Shown piece by piece: positions 45,843 through 56,881 of a DNA stretch of 64,000 bases. The notes below the pieces were generated by a model, which was given only the letters and a program-made list of their open reading frames with translations, ran no database searches and had not been told where the DNA came from. The translations under genes were made by a program, and so were the position numbers. The DNA lies in assembly GCF_029201565.1 (NCBI RefSeq), contig NZ_CP104002.1, positions 3,935,001 to 3,999,000 on the forward strand, written 5' to 3'. The number at the start of each line of letters is the position of its first letter. The stretch's first letter is position 1. Origin of the DNA: Devosia sp. SD17-2 (GTDB taxonomy: Bacteria; Pseudomonadota; Alphaproteobacteria; Rhizobiales; Devosiaceae).

Positions 45843-46366
45843 GGCTTCTCTCCAAGTTCATTTGTTGTTTCAACGCCTGTCTCGGCGTTTTGTTCGGTCG
45901 GGCTGACGCGCGGCGCGCACCAGTAGAGCGCTTCATGGATGGCGGCGAAGGAACCGGCAAGGCTGATGAAGCGAAAGGGCGCATTTTCGTCAGTGCTGTG
46001 ACGGAGATAGATGTAGCTGCCCTGCTTCAGCCCATCGAGCAGCCAATCGGTCTCGGTGGCGACGCGACCGGAATAGGGCGCGATGTCAGGAATGACCTCA
46101 ATGGTGCGGTCTTCGCGATCAAGGGTCAGCTTCCAGGTGCCCAGGGCATTTGGTGTGCGGTTCGAAAAGAGGTGGAGACCCGTGGAATAGTCGTCCTCGC
46201 AGCGAACGACGACACAGGCAAATTCGGCCGCCGTGCTGTCGCGATCGCAGCCCATGGCGGCGCGATCCCCCTCGCCCGGGAGAGGAGAAAACTGCCAGCC
46301 GGGCGTCTGGGCCACAGCCGGCGCGGACAAGAGAAGGCTCAACGCCGCGGCTCGATAAGGTCCCAT
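45839..46366 (-). CDS. Exported protein of unknown function with four cysteines
   Basis: A 175-aa protein beginning with a signal peptide (MGPYRAAALSLLLSAPAVAQ). The mature part has four cysteines (near 40, 51, 56 and 150), suggesting two disulfides, and ends in a hydrophilic acidic tail. The stretch FRFISLAGSFAAIHEALYWC resembles C-terminal helices of several uncharacterised exported alphaproteobacterial proteins, but no named family is recognised. It overlaps the VOC gene by 28 bases and the aldo/keto reductase gene by four, so it is translated as part of that operon. Confidence 0.75.
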   Translation of the reverse strand: MGPYRAAALSLLLSAPAVAQTPGWQFSPLPGEGDRAAMGCDRDSTAAEFACVVVRCEDDYSTGLHLFSNRTPNALGTWKLTLDREDRTIEVIPDIAPYSGRVATETDWLLDGLKQGSYIYLRHSTDENAPFRFISLAGSFAAIHEALYWCAPRVSPTEQNAETGVETTNELGEKP

Positions 46367-46728
46367 TTGTTTCCATAGAGATCGGCGAAAACGGCAACGC
46401 TGCCATAAGCCTCGTGGCGAGGCGGTTCGAGGAAGGTAACGCCCCGGGCCAGCATTGCAGCGTGATCCCTCGCAAAATCATCGGTTTCGAGAAACAGCAT
46501 GACCCGGCCACCGGCCTGATTGCCGAGAGCGGCCAGCTGGGCTTCGCCCTCAGCCTTGGCGAGGAGGAGGCGCGGACCCGAGCCGCCGGGCGGAGCGACC
46601 AGAACCCAGCGCTTGCCGCCGCCCATATCGGTATCTTCCAGGAGATCGAAGCCGGCCTGGTCGCGATAGAAGGCAATGGCGGCGTCATAGTCGGCGACGA
46701 GAAGCGAAATCGTGGCGATCTTCTGCAT
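46339..46728 (-). CDS. VOC/glyoxalase-fold protein
   Basis: A 129-aa single vicinal oxygen chelate module pair starting at 46728 (AGGA nine bases upstream). The N-terminal repeat reads MQKIATISLLVADYDAAIAFY and the C-terminal half ends GSVAVFADLYGNKWDLIEP, with the usual terminal glutamate metal ligand. Candidate for a glyoxalase, lyase or antibiotic-type binding protein; no substrate can be given. It lies 22 bases after the MocA-type gene and overlaps the exported protein gene. Confidence 0.82.
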   Translation of the reverse strand: MQKIATISLLVADYDAAIAFYRDQAGFDLLEDTDMGGGKRWVLVAPPGGSGPRLLLAKAEGEAQLAALGNQAGGRVMLFLETDDFARDHAAMLARGVTFLEPPRHEAYGSVAVFADLYGNKWDLIEPRR

Positions 46729-46750
46729 GGGTCTGGTTCCTGGCTGGCCC

Positions 46751-47785
46751 TCAGAGCGCGACGCGCCGGCCTTCTCGGGCGGAGGCGACGAGGGCATCGA
46801 CCAGCTCATGGACGGCGAGCGCCGAATGGCCGGTGGAGACGGGCTGGCGCCCTGCCCGCACCGCATCGGCGAACTCGGCGATCTGGGCCATGTGCCAGTC
46901 GAACGGAAACGCCATGGGGTCGGCGCCACCGCCGGAATTGCTGGCCTCGCCGATGGTCTCGGTTCGCCCGTCCATCCAATGAAGGGTGAGATTGCCGCCG
47001 GTGAGTGTGGCGCTGGCTTTTTCGAACTTGAGGGTGAGGCTTTCAGCGCCGCCAGGGAAATTGGCCGTGGTGGCCATCAGGGCACCCACCGCGCCATTGG
47101 CGAATTCGAGCCCGCCGGCGACGAAATCCTCGGTTTCCATCTGGTGGAACCCAGTGGTCGCGGCAAGCGCTGTCACGGCCTTCACCGGCCCACAGAGGCT
47201 CAGCATCAGGTCGAGCGAGTGGACAGCCTGGGTAATGAGGACGCCACCGCCGTCATGGGCGAGCGTGCCCCGGCCGGGCTTGTCGTAATAGCCCTGCTGC
47301 GGTCGCCACCATGGCACAATAAGATGGACGGCAAAGAGTTTTCCGAGCTCCCCGCTCGCCACCTTGGCGGCCAGGGCCTGCGAGGCAGCGCGAAAACGGT
47401 GCTGGAAAATAATGCCGAGGGTAACGCCTGCCGCGTCGCAGCGCTCGACGATGGCACGGGCGGCCGCTGTGGTGCGCTCCACCGGCTTTTCCATCAGAAT
47501 GTGTTTGCCGGCAGCAGCAGCGGCGGCCACGAGCGCCTCGCGGGCGTTGGGCGGAGTGAGGATAAGGACAGCCTCGACCGCCGGATCGGCGAGCAGGGCG
47601 TCGAGACTGGCAGCGGCCGGGAATCCGTGCTCGTTGCAGAAGGCGTCGAGCGCTGCGGCATCGCGCCGCCAGACGCCGCGCACATCGATCTGGTCCCTCA
47701 AACCCTTGAGCGCCAGGGCGTGGGGCTTGGCGGCCATGCCTGCTCCGATCACGCCCAGGCCCAGGCGCTTTTCCCCGTCCGCCAT
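46751..47785 (-). CDS. Gfo/Idh/MocA-family oxidoreductase
   Basis: A 344-aa NAD(P)-dependent sugar or inositol dehydrogenase relative. The Rossmann loop GVIGAGMAAKPHA is at about 10-22, the family EKP motif is in ILMEKPVERTT near 95, and the catalytic-type helix GGGVLITQAVHSLDL lies near 175-190. The start at 47785 has GGGGGGAAG upstream. First gene of the four-gene operon running to 44904. The substrate is probably a sugar or polyol, perhaps linked to the mannosidase region, but this is inference. Confidence 0.87.
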   Translation of the reverse strand: MADGEKRLGLGVIGAGMAAKPHALALKGLRDQIDVRGVWRRDAAALDAFCNEHGFPAAASLDALLADPAVEAVLILTPPNAREALVAAAAAAGKHILMEKPVERTTAAARAIVERCDAAGVTLGIIFQHRFRAASQALAAKVASGELGKLFAVHLIVPWWRPQQGYYDKPGRGTLAHDGGGVLITQAVHSLDLMLSLCGPVKAVTALAATTGFHQMETEDFVAGGLEFANGAVGALMATTANFPGGAESLTLKFEKASATLTGGNLTLHWMDGRTETIGEASNSGGGADPMAFPFDWHMAQIAEFADAVRAGRQPVSTGHSALAVHELVDALVASAREGRRVAL

Positions 47786-47896
47786 CACTTCCCCCCGCAA
47801 TTGTTCGTGGCCATGATGGGGAAAGACCGGGCGCTTGTCATCCCAACAAGGCCAGTGCAACGCTGAAAATCATAGAGAAATTGGAGTGGCGCCCGC

Positions 47897-50554
47897 CTAG
47901 GAGGCCGAGCGCCAGCTTTCCTGTCGGAGGAAGACTTCCAGGCTGTCGCAATCCATGGGACGGGCGAAGGCATAGCCCTGAAGGATGTCGCAGCCCAGAT
48001 CGCGCAGGATGGCGGCGTGCTCCCTAGTTTCGACGCCCTCGGCGACAATCTCGATGCCCATGGATTTGCCGATATCGACGATGGAGGCGAGGAGGCGCCG
48101 CTGCGCCGGCTCGGTGAGGATCGGGTCGACCAGCTGGCGGTCGATCTTGAGGCGGCGCGGATGGAGTTTTTGAAGCGAGACGATGGAGGCATAGCCGGTG
48201 CCGAAATCATCGATCTCGATATCGATGCCCAGTTCCTTGATGCGATCGATGTTCCAGCCGACGAGGCCGTCGCTCTCGTCGAGATAGATCGATTCCACGA
48301 GCTCGAAGGCGATACGGCCGGGTTCGATGCGCAGCTCGCGCAGGCTCTGCACGAGGTCTTCATCATGAAGGCGCCGCTGGGAGACATTGACCGAGGCGCG
48401 GGGCACATTGAGACCCATGGCCTGCCAGCGATCGAGATCGCGCAGCGCCTGATCGAGCACAATGCGGTCGATGCTGGCGACGACGCTCAGCTCCTCGGCA
48501 ATGTTCAAGAAACGGTCGGGTGTCTTGATGCCCTCGGTCGGGTGGTTCCAGCGGGCAAGGGCCTCGACCCCGACGACGTCGAGTGTGTGGGCATCGAACT
48601 GCGGCTGATAGAAGGCGATGAAGGCGTTGGTGTCGAGCGCCTTGAGGATTTCGTCGGCGCTGCGCTTGGTGTCGATCACCTCTGCCTGCAGCGCTGCGGA
48701 GAAAAACTCATAGCGATTGCGGCCGCGGCCCTTGGCTCGATAGAGCGCGATATCGGCATTGATGAGCAATTGCTTGACGTCGATATCGGTGCCGCGCGCC
48801 GTGGCAAGGCCAACGCTGACGCCGATCCGGCATTCGTGGCCCTCGTGCAGGGCGGGCTTGCGCATGGCCTGGACGATACTGTCGGCGAGACAGGCAACGC
48901 TCGCATCATCCGCGTCAGCCTCAAGCATCACCACGAACTCGTCACCGCCGATGCGGGCGACGAAGTCGGTCGGCTTGCAATTGGCGCGCAGGACCTCGCT
49001 GGCGTGGATCAGCATGGCGTCGCCGGCAGCGTGGCCGAGCGTATCGTTGATCTGCTTGAAGCGGTCGAGATCGATATGAAGGAGGGCGATGCCGCCCGAC
49101 CCCATATAGCCGTTCTCAGAATGCTCCTGGAGCTTTTCGTCGAGAAAGCGGCGATTGGGCAGGCCGGTCAGACTATCGTGCAGCGCGTTATGCTCGATGC
49201 GGATCTTGGCGGTCTCAAGCTCGGCGTTGCGGGCCTCGGTCAATTGGTGGGCGCGGCGCAGATCCTCGTTGAGGGCGACGTCCCGGGTAATGTCCCAGTT
49301 GACGCCAAGCACGCGGTCGGACTCGCCCGGAACCTTTTTGACCATTGCGATGGAGCGGACATGGCGGACCGTGCCGTCATCGAGGCGGATACGATAGACA
49401 GCCTCATAATGGCCGGTCGCGATCATGCGCTTGAATTCGGCCTCGCTCTTTTCGAGGTCATCCGGGTGGACGATGGCGCGCCACTGCTCGTAGGTGCGCG
49501 GCGCGGCGTCGGCTGGCAGGCCATAGAGCTCGTTGGTGCGGGCGTCCCAATATTCGGCCCCGCTGTCGAGATCGAGCTCCCAGATCCCCACCTGTGAGGT
49601 CTGCAGCGCCAGATTGAGCCGATCGGTGAGGGCCGCCAATTCGCGTTCCCTAACCCGCAACTGGCCAATGTGCCGGTAGCGCTGTTCGACCATGCGGCGG
49701 GTGGTGAAGATGGGCAGGATGACGAGGCCGCCGGCCAGAACGATCAATCCGCGCAGGAGCCACTGGGTCAGCCCATCCGGGGCCCAGCCGCCGCGCGGGA
49801 TGGCGCTGAGCTGCCAGCTCCCCGTCGGCAGCGCGACATCGGCGAGGATCGGGTTTTCGGCACTCAGGTCGCGGCCGTAAAACAGCGCGCCATCGCCGCC
49901 CTTGCTGTCATGCCCGGTGATGGCGATTTCAATCGGCAGGTCCGGATCATAGAGGCCGCTGTCGCGATAGAGCCGGTCGATATCGATGACCGCGGCGGCA
50001 ATGCCCCAGAACGATCTGTCCTCCCCGGTGCCCTTGTAGATCGGGAAACGGCCGATAAAGCCCTTGCCCCCCTGAATGAGATCGACAGGACCTGCCAGCA
50101 CCAGCCGGCCGGTATCAACGACTTCCTTCACCGCGTCCCATTGTCCAGGGCTGGTGCGATAGTCGAAGCCGATATTGCGGGTCTGGTTGGGCGGATAGGT
50201 CATGGCGATCACCAGATCGGGCGCCACGGAAATGGAGCGCAGCTGGCTCTCTTCCTCGAAGAGATGCGCGGCCAGAACCTGGAACTGTTCCTGACTGAGG
50301 TCCGGCTGGCTCGAAATGGTCGAGACCAGCCCCCGCACGAGCTGGATATCGCTCGCGATATTGCCTTCGAGCTTGGCCCTGATGATGGAGAGTTGCCCCA
50401 GAACATCGGCGCGCATGCGCTGCTCGGAAATACTGTGGCTCTGACGGTCGATAAAAAAGCCCGCGGCGGTAACCATCAAAAGCGCAAGAAGCACCGGCAC
50501 CCAGGTGGTGCGGCGGCCATCGGTGCGCTGCCTGTCCGTCTCTGCCGTGTTCAT
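47897..50554 (-). CDS. Membrane CHASE-PAS-GGDEF-EAL cyclic di-GMP protein
   Basis: An 885-aa inner-membrane protein. Transmembrane helices at about 18-36 and 264-284 flank a periplasmic CHASE domain (about 70-250). A PAS domain (315-430) precedes a GGDEF domain with intact GGDEF at 536-540, then an EAL domain with EALAR at 664-668. The inhibitory I-site is degenerate (KPTD in place of RxxD). Both cyclase and phosphodiesterase motifs are intact, so the net activity cannot be predicted. The start at 50554 has a poorly spaced ribosome site and is the least sure part. Confidence 0.9.
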   Translation of the reverse strand: MNTAETDRQRTDGRRTTWVPVLLALLMVTAAGFFIDRQSHSISEQRMRADVLGQLSIIRAKLEGNIASDIQLVRGLVSTISSQPDLSQEQFQVLAAHLFEEESQLRSISVAPDLVIAMTYPPNQTRNIGFDYRTSPGQWDAVKEVVDTGRLVLAGPVDLIQGGKGFIGRFPIYKGTGEDRSFWGIAAAVIDIDRLYRDSGLYDPDLPIEIAITGHDSKGGDGALFYGRDLSAENPILADVALPTGSWQLSAIPRGGWAPDGLTQWLLRGLIVLAGGLVILPIFTTRRMVEQRYRHIGQLRVRERELAALTDRLNLALQTSQVGIWELDLDSGAEYWDARTNELYGLPADAAPRTYEQWRAIVHPDDLEKSEAEFKRMIATGHYEAVYRIRLDDGTVRHVRSIAMVKKVPGESDRVLGVNWDITRDVALNEDLRRAHQLTEARNAELETAKIRIEHNALHDSLTGLPNRRFLDEKLQEHSENGYMGSGGIALLHIDLDRFKQINDTLGHAAGDAMLIHASEVLRANCKPTDFVARIGGDEFVVMLEADADDASVACLADSIVQAMRKPALHEGHECRIGVSVGLATARGTDIDVKQLLINADIALYRAKGRGRNRYEFFSAALQAEVIDTKRSADEILKALDTNAFIAFYQPQFDAHTLDVVGVEALARWNHPTEGIKTPDRFLNIAEELSVVASIDRIVLDQALRDLDRWQAMGLNVPRASVNVSQRRLHDEDLVQSLRELRIEPGRIAFELVESIYLDESDGLVGWNIDRIKELGIDIEIDDFGTGYASIVSLQKLHPRRLKIDRQLVDPILTEPAQRRLLASIVDIGKSMGIEIVAEGVETREHAAILRDLGCDILQGYAFARPMDCDSLEVFLRQESWRSAS

Positions 50555-50704
50555 TCCGCCAATGCGTAAGCCGCCCCCCAGCTTGTCTCTCCGACATTGC
50601 GCACAGGGCTTGACCAAAAGCTTACCGGCAGAGCGGCATCCGCGATCTTGGTAAACGGGCAGGTAACGCAGCCGGGGCAGCACGGCCCCGACCGTTACAG
50701 TGCG

Positions 50705-51118
50705 CTAGAGGGGCGCGACTTCCTCGAGTTCGACCAGCGTGCCGTCAAAATCCTTTGGGTGGAGGAAAATGACGGGGTTGCCGTGGGCACCGATCCGGGG
50801 CTTTCCATCGCCCAGGATGCGGGCGCCGCGTTCGACCAGTTTGGCAATGGCTGCTACGATGTCGGGGACTTCGTAGCAGATGTGGTGCATGCCACCGGCA
50901 GGGTTCTTTTCGAGAAAGCTGGCAATGGGCGAGCCTTCGCCCAGCGCCTCGAGTAGTTCGACCTTGGAATTGCCGGTGTCGATGAAGACCACCGTCACCC
51001 CATGCTCGGGGAGCGCCTGGGGTTCGCCGACATTGGCGCCGAGCATGTCGCGATAGCGGGCCGAAGCCACCGCCAGATCCTGCACGGCGATGGCGATATG
51101 ATTGAGACGCCCGATCAT
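50705..51118 (-). CDS. mce: Methylmalonyl-CoA epimerase
   Basis: A 137-aa VOC-fold enzyme converting (S)- to (R)-methylmalonyl-CoA. Metal-ligand stretches [11 protein letters not shown] (H7) and [11 protein letters not shown] (about 77-87) are present, with the terminal glutamate near [13 protein letters not shown]. Last gene of the propionyl-CoA operon; its ATG overlaps the mutase stop by four bases. Confidence 0.94.
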   Translation of the reverse strand: MIGRLNHIAIAVQDLAVASARYRDMLGANVGEPQALPEHGVTVVFIDTGNSKVELLEALGEGSPIASFLEKNPAGGMHHICYEVPDIVAAIAKLVERGARILGDGKPRIGAHGNPVIFLHPKDFDGTLVELEEVAPL

Positions 51119-53232
51119 CTGTTGGACAGCCTTCCCTCGATTTCGTTGAGCACCGAAAAGGCCGCGTCGAGCACATTGGTGCCCGGACCGAAAATGGCGG
51201 CGACCCCTGACTCATAGAGGAAGTCGTAATCGGGCTCCGGGATGACACCCCCGACAATGACGGTCACATCACCAAGGCCACGATCGCGCAGTGCGCCGAT
51301 GAGCTCGGGCACCAGCGTCTTGTGTCCGGCTGCCAGCGAGGAAACTCCCACCGCATCGACGCCGTAGGTTTCTGCGTGGGCCGCCACTTCCGGAGCGGTC
51401 TCGAAGAGATCACCCATGTGGACGGTGAAGCCGAGATCGGCGAAAGCCGACGCGATGATTTTGGCACCGCGATCGTGTCCATCCTGCCCCATCTTGGCGA
51501 TGAAGATCGAGGGCGCGCGGCCCCGCGAGGTCTTGAACGCATCAACCCGATCGGAGACCGATTTCAATTGCGGGTCGTCGCCATAGCCGCCGGCATAGAC
51601 GCCGGAGATGACGCGGGTGACCGCGCGGTGGCGGCCGAACACATCTTCCAGCGCCTGGGAAATTTCCCCCAGCGTGGCGCGGGCACGGGCGGCCTCGACG
51701 GCGGCGGTGAGGAGATTGCCCTCATCCTTGGCCGCATATTCGCGCAGCGCCGAAAGCATGGACTGGCACTTGTCCTCGTCGCGGGTCGCCTTGATGTGCT
51801 CGAGCTGGGCGATCTGCTCAAGGCGCACCTTGGCATTATCGATTTCGCGGACTTCGATTTTCTCTTCGGTCTCGACCCGAAAGCGGTTGACGCCAACGAT
51901 CACATCGTCGCCCCGGTCGACCCGGGCCTGGCGCAGGGCTGCCGCCTGTTCGATGGCCATTTTTGGGCCGCCGGACTGAACATAGGGCGTCATGCCGCCA
52001 ACAGCTTCGGCGTCAGCGATGAGCTTTTTGGCTTCACTGACCAACTGGTCGGTCAACGCTTCGACGTAATAGGAGCCGCCGAGCGGATCGACCACATCGG
52101 TGATGCGGCTTTCGTGCTGGAGGATGAGCTGGGTATTGCGGGCAATCCGGCTCGAGAACTCGGTCGGCAGGGCGATGGCCTCGTCGAAGGAGTTGGTGTG
52201 GAGCGACTGGGTGCCCCCGAGGGTTGCCGCCAGCGCCTCGATGGTCGTGCGCACGATATTGTTGTGCGGGTCCTGCTCGGTGAGCGACACGCCCGAGGTC
52301 TGGCAATGGGTGCGGAGCATTTTGGAGCGCGGATCCTTGGCGCCGAGATCGGTCATGATCTCGCTCCAAAGTTTCCGGGCTGCCCGGAGCTTTGCGACCT
52401 CGAGGAAGAAGTTCATGCCAATGCCGAAGAAGAACGAGAGGCGCCCGGCAAAGGCGTCGATATCGAGCCCCTTGGCCTGGGCGGCCCGGACATATTCCAT
52501 GCCGTCGGCAAGGGTGAAGGCCAGTTCCTGCACCGCGGTCGCCCCGGCCTCGTGCATGTGATAGCCCGAGATCGAGATCGAATTGAACTTCGGCATATGC
52601 TCGGCGGTGTGGGCGATGATGTCGCCGACAATGCGCATGGAGGGCTCAGGTGGATAGATATAGGTGTTGCGGACCATGAACTCCTTGAGGATGTCGTTCT
52701 GGATGGTCCCTTCGAGCTTTTCCTGGGAAACGCCCTGCTCTTCGGCCGCGACAATGAACATGGCCAGCACCGGGATGACGGCGCCATTCATGGTCATGGA
52801 CACGCTCATCTGATCGAGCGGAATGCCGTCGAAAAGGATCTTCATGTCCTCGACGCTGTCGATGGCGACGCCCGCCTTGCCGACATCGCCGACAACGCGC
52901 GGATGATCGCTGTCATAGCCGCGATGGGTGGCGAGATCGAAGGCGACTGACAGCCCCTTCTGGCCCTTTTCGAGCGCCTGCCGGTAGAAAGCGTTGGACT
53001 CCCGAGCGGTCGAAAAGCCCGCATACTGGCGGATGGTCCAGGGCCGGTTGGCGTACATGGTCGCCCGCACGCCACGGGTGAACGGCTCAATGCCCGGCAC
53101 TTCGCCGTCATCACCGAGATAAACCGGCTTCACCGGCAGGCCGCCATAGTCCCGGTCGAGCGCGGAAAGCGGGGTATCGCGGAGTTCCTTTTGGGCCAGC
53201 TTGGCCCATTTCTCGTGATCTGCTGACATCAC
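51115..53232 (-). CDS. mcm: Methylmalonyl-CoA mutase, B12-dependent
   Basis: A 705-aa single-chain mutase that isomerises (R)-methylmalonyl-CoA to succinyl-CoA. The substrate barrel occupies about residues 30-530 ([18 protein letters not shown] at the start). The C-terminal cobalamin domain carries the DxHxxG motif in [11 protein letters not shown] near 582, with the cobalt-ligand histidine. A MeaB/ArgK chaperone gene is not nearby. It overlaps pccA and mce by four bases each, confirming an operon. Confidence 0.96.
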   Translation of the reverse strand: MMSADHEKWAKLAQKELRDTPLSALDRDYGGLPVKPVYLGDDGEVPGIEPFTRGVRATMYANRPWTIRQYAGFSTARESNAFYRQALEKGQKGLSVAFDLATHRGYDSDHPRVVGDVGKAGVAIDSVEDMKILFDGIPLDQMSVSMTMNGAVIPVLAMFIVAAEEQGVSQEKLEGTIQNDILKEFMVRNTYIYPPEPSMRIVGDIIAHTAEHMPKFNSISISGYHMHEAGATAVQELAFTLADGMEYVRAAQAKGLDIDAFAGRLSFFFGIGMNFFLEVAKLRAARKLWSEIMTDLGAKDPRSKMLRTHCQTSGVSLTEQDPHNNIVRTTIEALAATLGGTQSLHTNSFDEAIALPTEFSSRIARNTQLILQHESRITDVVDPLGGSYYVEALTDQLVSEAKKLIADAEAVGGMTPYVQSGGPKMAIEQAAALRQARVDRGDDVIVGVNRFRVETEEKIEVREIDNAKVRLEQIAQLEHIKATRDEDKCQSMLSALREYAAKDEGNLLTAAVEAARARATLGEISQALEDVFGRHRAVTRVISGVYAGGYGDDPQLKSVSDRVDAFKTSRGRAPSIFIAKMGQDGHDRGAKIIASAFADLGFTVHMGDLFETAPEVAAHAETYGVDAVGVSSLAAGHKTLVPELIGALRDRGLGDVTVIVGGVIPEPDYDFLYESGVAAIFGPGTNVLDAAFSVLNEIEGRLSNR

Positions 53233-55211
53233 ACCGCCTCGAACTCAAGCATGACCTGGTCCACCGCCAGAACGGCGCCGGGGACGACGTGGACCGTCTT
53301 CACGCGGGCGCGCTTATCGGCCTTGAGCACGTTTTCCATCTTCATGGCTTCCACAATGGCGAGGGTCTGGCCGTCTTCGACCACGTCCCCCTCCTTGACG
53401 TCGATACGCACCACTTGCCCCGGCATGGGGCAGAGCAAATATTTGCTCATGTCAGGCGGCACCTTGACCGGCATATGGGTCAGATATTTGGCAATATGGG
53501 GCCGCAGCACCAGAACCTTGAGGTCCGCCCCGCGATAGCGAACGCGGAAGCCCGATGTGGTCGGATCAACCTTGAGCACGGCATGGCGGCCGCCGGACCA
53601 GTCGAGACGGGCCAGCGTGTCGCCGGGCTGCCAGGTAACGTGGACCGCTTCGGAGCGCCACTCGGCGTCGACGACGATGTCGGACCCTTTCTGGTGCAGC
53701 ACCACTGTTTCGGCCTTGTCGCCGACCTGCACGTGCCAGCGGCTTTCGGTCTCCCCACCCATGCGGCGATGATCGCGGCGGGCCATCAGCACGGCGGCTG
53801 CGGCAACGACGTCGAAGTGATGCTCGTCGGAAAGCGCGGCGCCAGAGAACCCTTCCGGGAATTCCTCGGCGATATAGCCGGTGGTGAGCCGCCCCTCGCG
53901 GAACCGGTCCTGCTCCATGACGGTCGAGAGGAAGGGGAGGTTATTACCCACGCCTTCGACCTCAAAGCTGTCGAGCGCCACCGCCATGGCATCGACCGCG
54001 GCCTCGCGTGTCGGGGCCCAGGTGCAAAGCTTGGCGATCATCGGATCGTAGAAGGTCGAGATTTCGCCGCCTTCGAAAACGCCGGTGTCGTTGCGCACGA
54101 CGAGATCATCCGAGACGCTTTCCGCGGGCGGACGATAGCGGGTGAGGCGGCCGGTCGAGGGGAGGAAGTTGCGATATGGGTCTTCGGCGTAGAGGCGGCT
54201 TTCAATGGCCCAGCCATTGCGCTGCACCTGGTCCTGCGTGAGCGGCAGCTTTTCGCCATTTGCGACGCGCAGCATGAGCTCGACCAGATCGAGCCCGGTG
54301 ATCATCTCGGTGACCGGATGCTCCACCTGAAGGCGCGTATTCATCTCGAGGAAGTAGAACTTTTTGTCCTTGTCGACGATGAATTCCACCGTGCCGGCGC
54401 TGCGGTAACCCACGGCCTGGGCCAGGGCCACGGACTGCTCGCCCATGGCCTTGCGGGTGGCCTCATCGAGGAAGGGCGATGGTGCTTCTTCGATGACCTT
54501 CTGGTTGCGGCGCTGGATCGAGCATTCGCGCTCGTTGAGATAGATCGCATTGCCATGCGCGTCGGCGATCAGCTGGATTTCGATGTGGCGCGGCTCGGTG
54601 ACGAATTTTTCGATGAAGATGCGATCATCACCGAAGGAGGACGCCGCTTCCGACTTGGAGCGTTCGAAGCCTTCACGGGCCTCGGCGTCGTTCCAGGCAA
54701 TGCGCATGCCCTTGCCGCCACCGCCGGCCGAGGCCTTGATCATCACCGGATAGCCGATGGATTTAGAGATGGTGACCGCGTGCTCGGCGTCATCAATCAG
54801 GCCCATATGGCCCGGCACGGTCGACACACCGGCCTCGGCGGCGAGCTTCTTAGATGTGATCTTGTCTCCCATGGCTTCAATCGCCTTGGGACCCGGGCCG
54901 ACGAAGATAATGCCTTCGGCTTCGAGCGCTGCGGAGAAAGACGCATTTTCCGAGAGGAAGCCGTAGCCGGGATGGACCGCCTGGGCGCCCGTCGCTTTAC
55001 AGGCAGCAATAATCTTGTCGGCCAGCAGATAAGAATCCTTGGCGGGCGAGGCGCCGATATGGACCGCCTCGTCGGCCATGCGCACATGCAGGGCCTCACG
55101 GTCGGCGTCCGAATAGACCGCAACCGTGGCGATGCCCATCTTCTTTGCCGTCTTGATAACCCGGCAGGCGATCTCGCCCCGATTGGCGATGAGGAGTTTG
55201 GTGATGGTCAT
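53229..55211 (-). CDS. pccA: Propionyl-CoA carboxylase, biotin-containing alpha subunit
   Basis: A 660-aa biotin carboxylase and carrier. It starts at 55211 (GAGGAG upstream, [19 protein letters not shown]). The ATP-grasp domain holds GGGGKGMR near 165 and the catalytic [10 protein letters not shown] near 290. The C-terminal biotinyl domain has EAMKMEN near 624, with the lysine that is biotinylated. It carboxylates propionyl-CoA with PccB to methylmalonyl-CoA. Overlaps the mutase gene by four bases. Confidence 0.96.
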   Translation of the reverse strand: MTITKLLIANRGEIACRVIKTAKKMGIATVAVYSDADREALHVRMADEAVHIGASPAKDSYLLADKIIAACKATGAQAVHPGYGFLSENASFSAALEAEGIIFVGPGPKAIEAMGDKITSKKLAAEAGVSTVPGHMGLIDDAEHAVTISKSIGYPVMIKASAGGGGKGMRIAWNDAEAREGFERSKSEAASSFGDDRIFIEKFVTEPRHIEIQLIADAHGNAIYLNERECSIQRRNQKVIEEAPSPFLDEATRKAMGEQSVALAQAVGYRSAGTVEFIVDKDKKFYFLEMNTRLQVEHPVTEMITGLDLVELMLRVANGEKLPLTQDQVQRNGWAIESRLYAEDPYRNFLPSTGRLTRYRPPAESVSDDLVVRNDTGVFEGGEISTFYDPMIAKLCTWAPTREAAVDAMAVALDSFEVEGVGNNLPFLSTVMEQDRFREGRLTTGYIAEEFPEGFSGAALSDEHHFDVVAAAAVLMARRDHRRMGGETESRWHVQVGDKAETVVLHQKGSDIVVDAEWRSEAVHVTWQPGDTLARLDWSGGRHAVLKVDPTTSGFRVRYRGADLKVLVLRPHIAKYLTHMPVKVPPDMSKYLLCPMPGQVVRIDVKEGDVVEDGQTLAIVEAMKMENVLKADKRARVKTVHVVPGAVLAVDQVMLEFEAV

Positions 55212-55222
55212 GGTCTGGCTCC

Positions 55223-56755
<1,533 letters not shown>

Positions 56756-56839
56756 GAGAACCTCCGGCATTCCTGATGCGGCCGGAGACTAAGCGCTCAT
56801 CTTGCATACCAGAAGACAGGAAAGGGCGTTGGTGCTACA

Positions 56840-56881
56840 ATCACACAACAGTAGGTCTGTGATTTTGTGGAGTTGTGTGAT
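56840..56881. promoter_or_regulatory. Long inverted repeat at the regulator start, propionate locus
   Basis: ATCACACAAC (56840-56849) and GTTGTGTGAT (56872-56881) are perfect 10-base arms separated by 22 bases. The second arm covers the ribosome site and ATG of the regulator. A further TGTGATTTTGTGG lies between them. It is placed to serve autoregulation and possible control of pccB. Confidence 0.6.

Noticed and set aside
48017..49597. Plus-strand open frame (526 codons) opposite the GGDEF-EAL gene
   Set aside because: Antisense shadow; skewed composition and no motifs.
51322..52950. Plus-strand open frame (542 codons) opposite methylmalonyl-CoA mutase
   Set aside because: Antisense shadow of a well-conserved gene.
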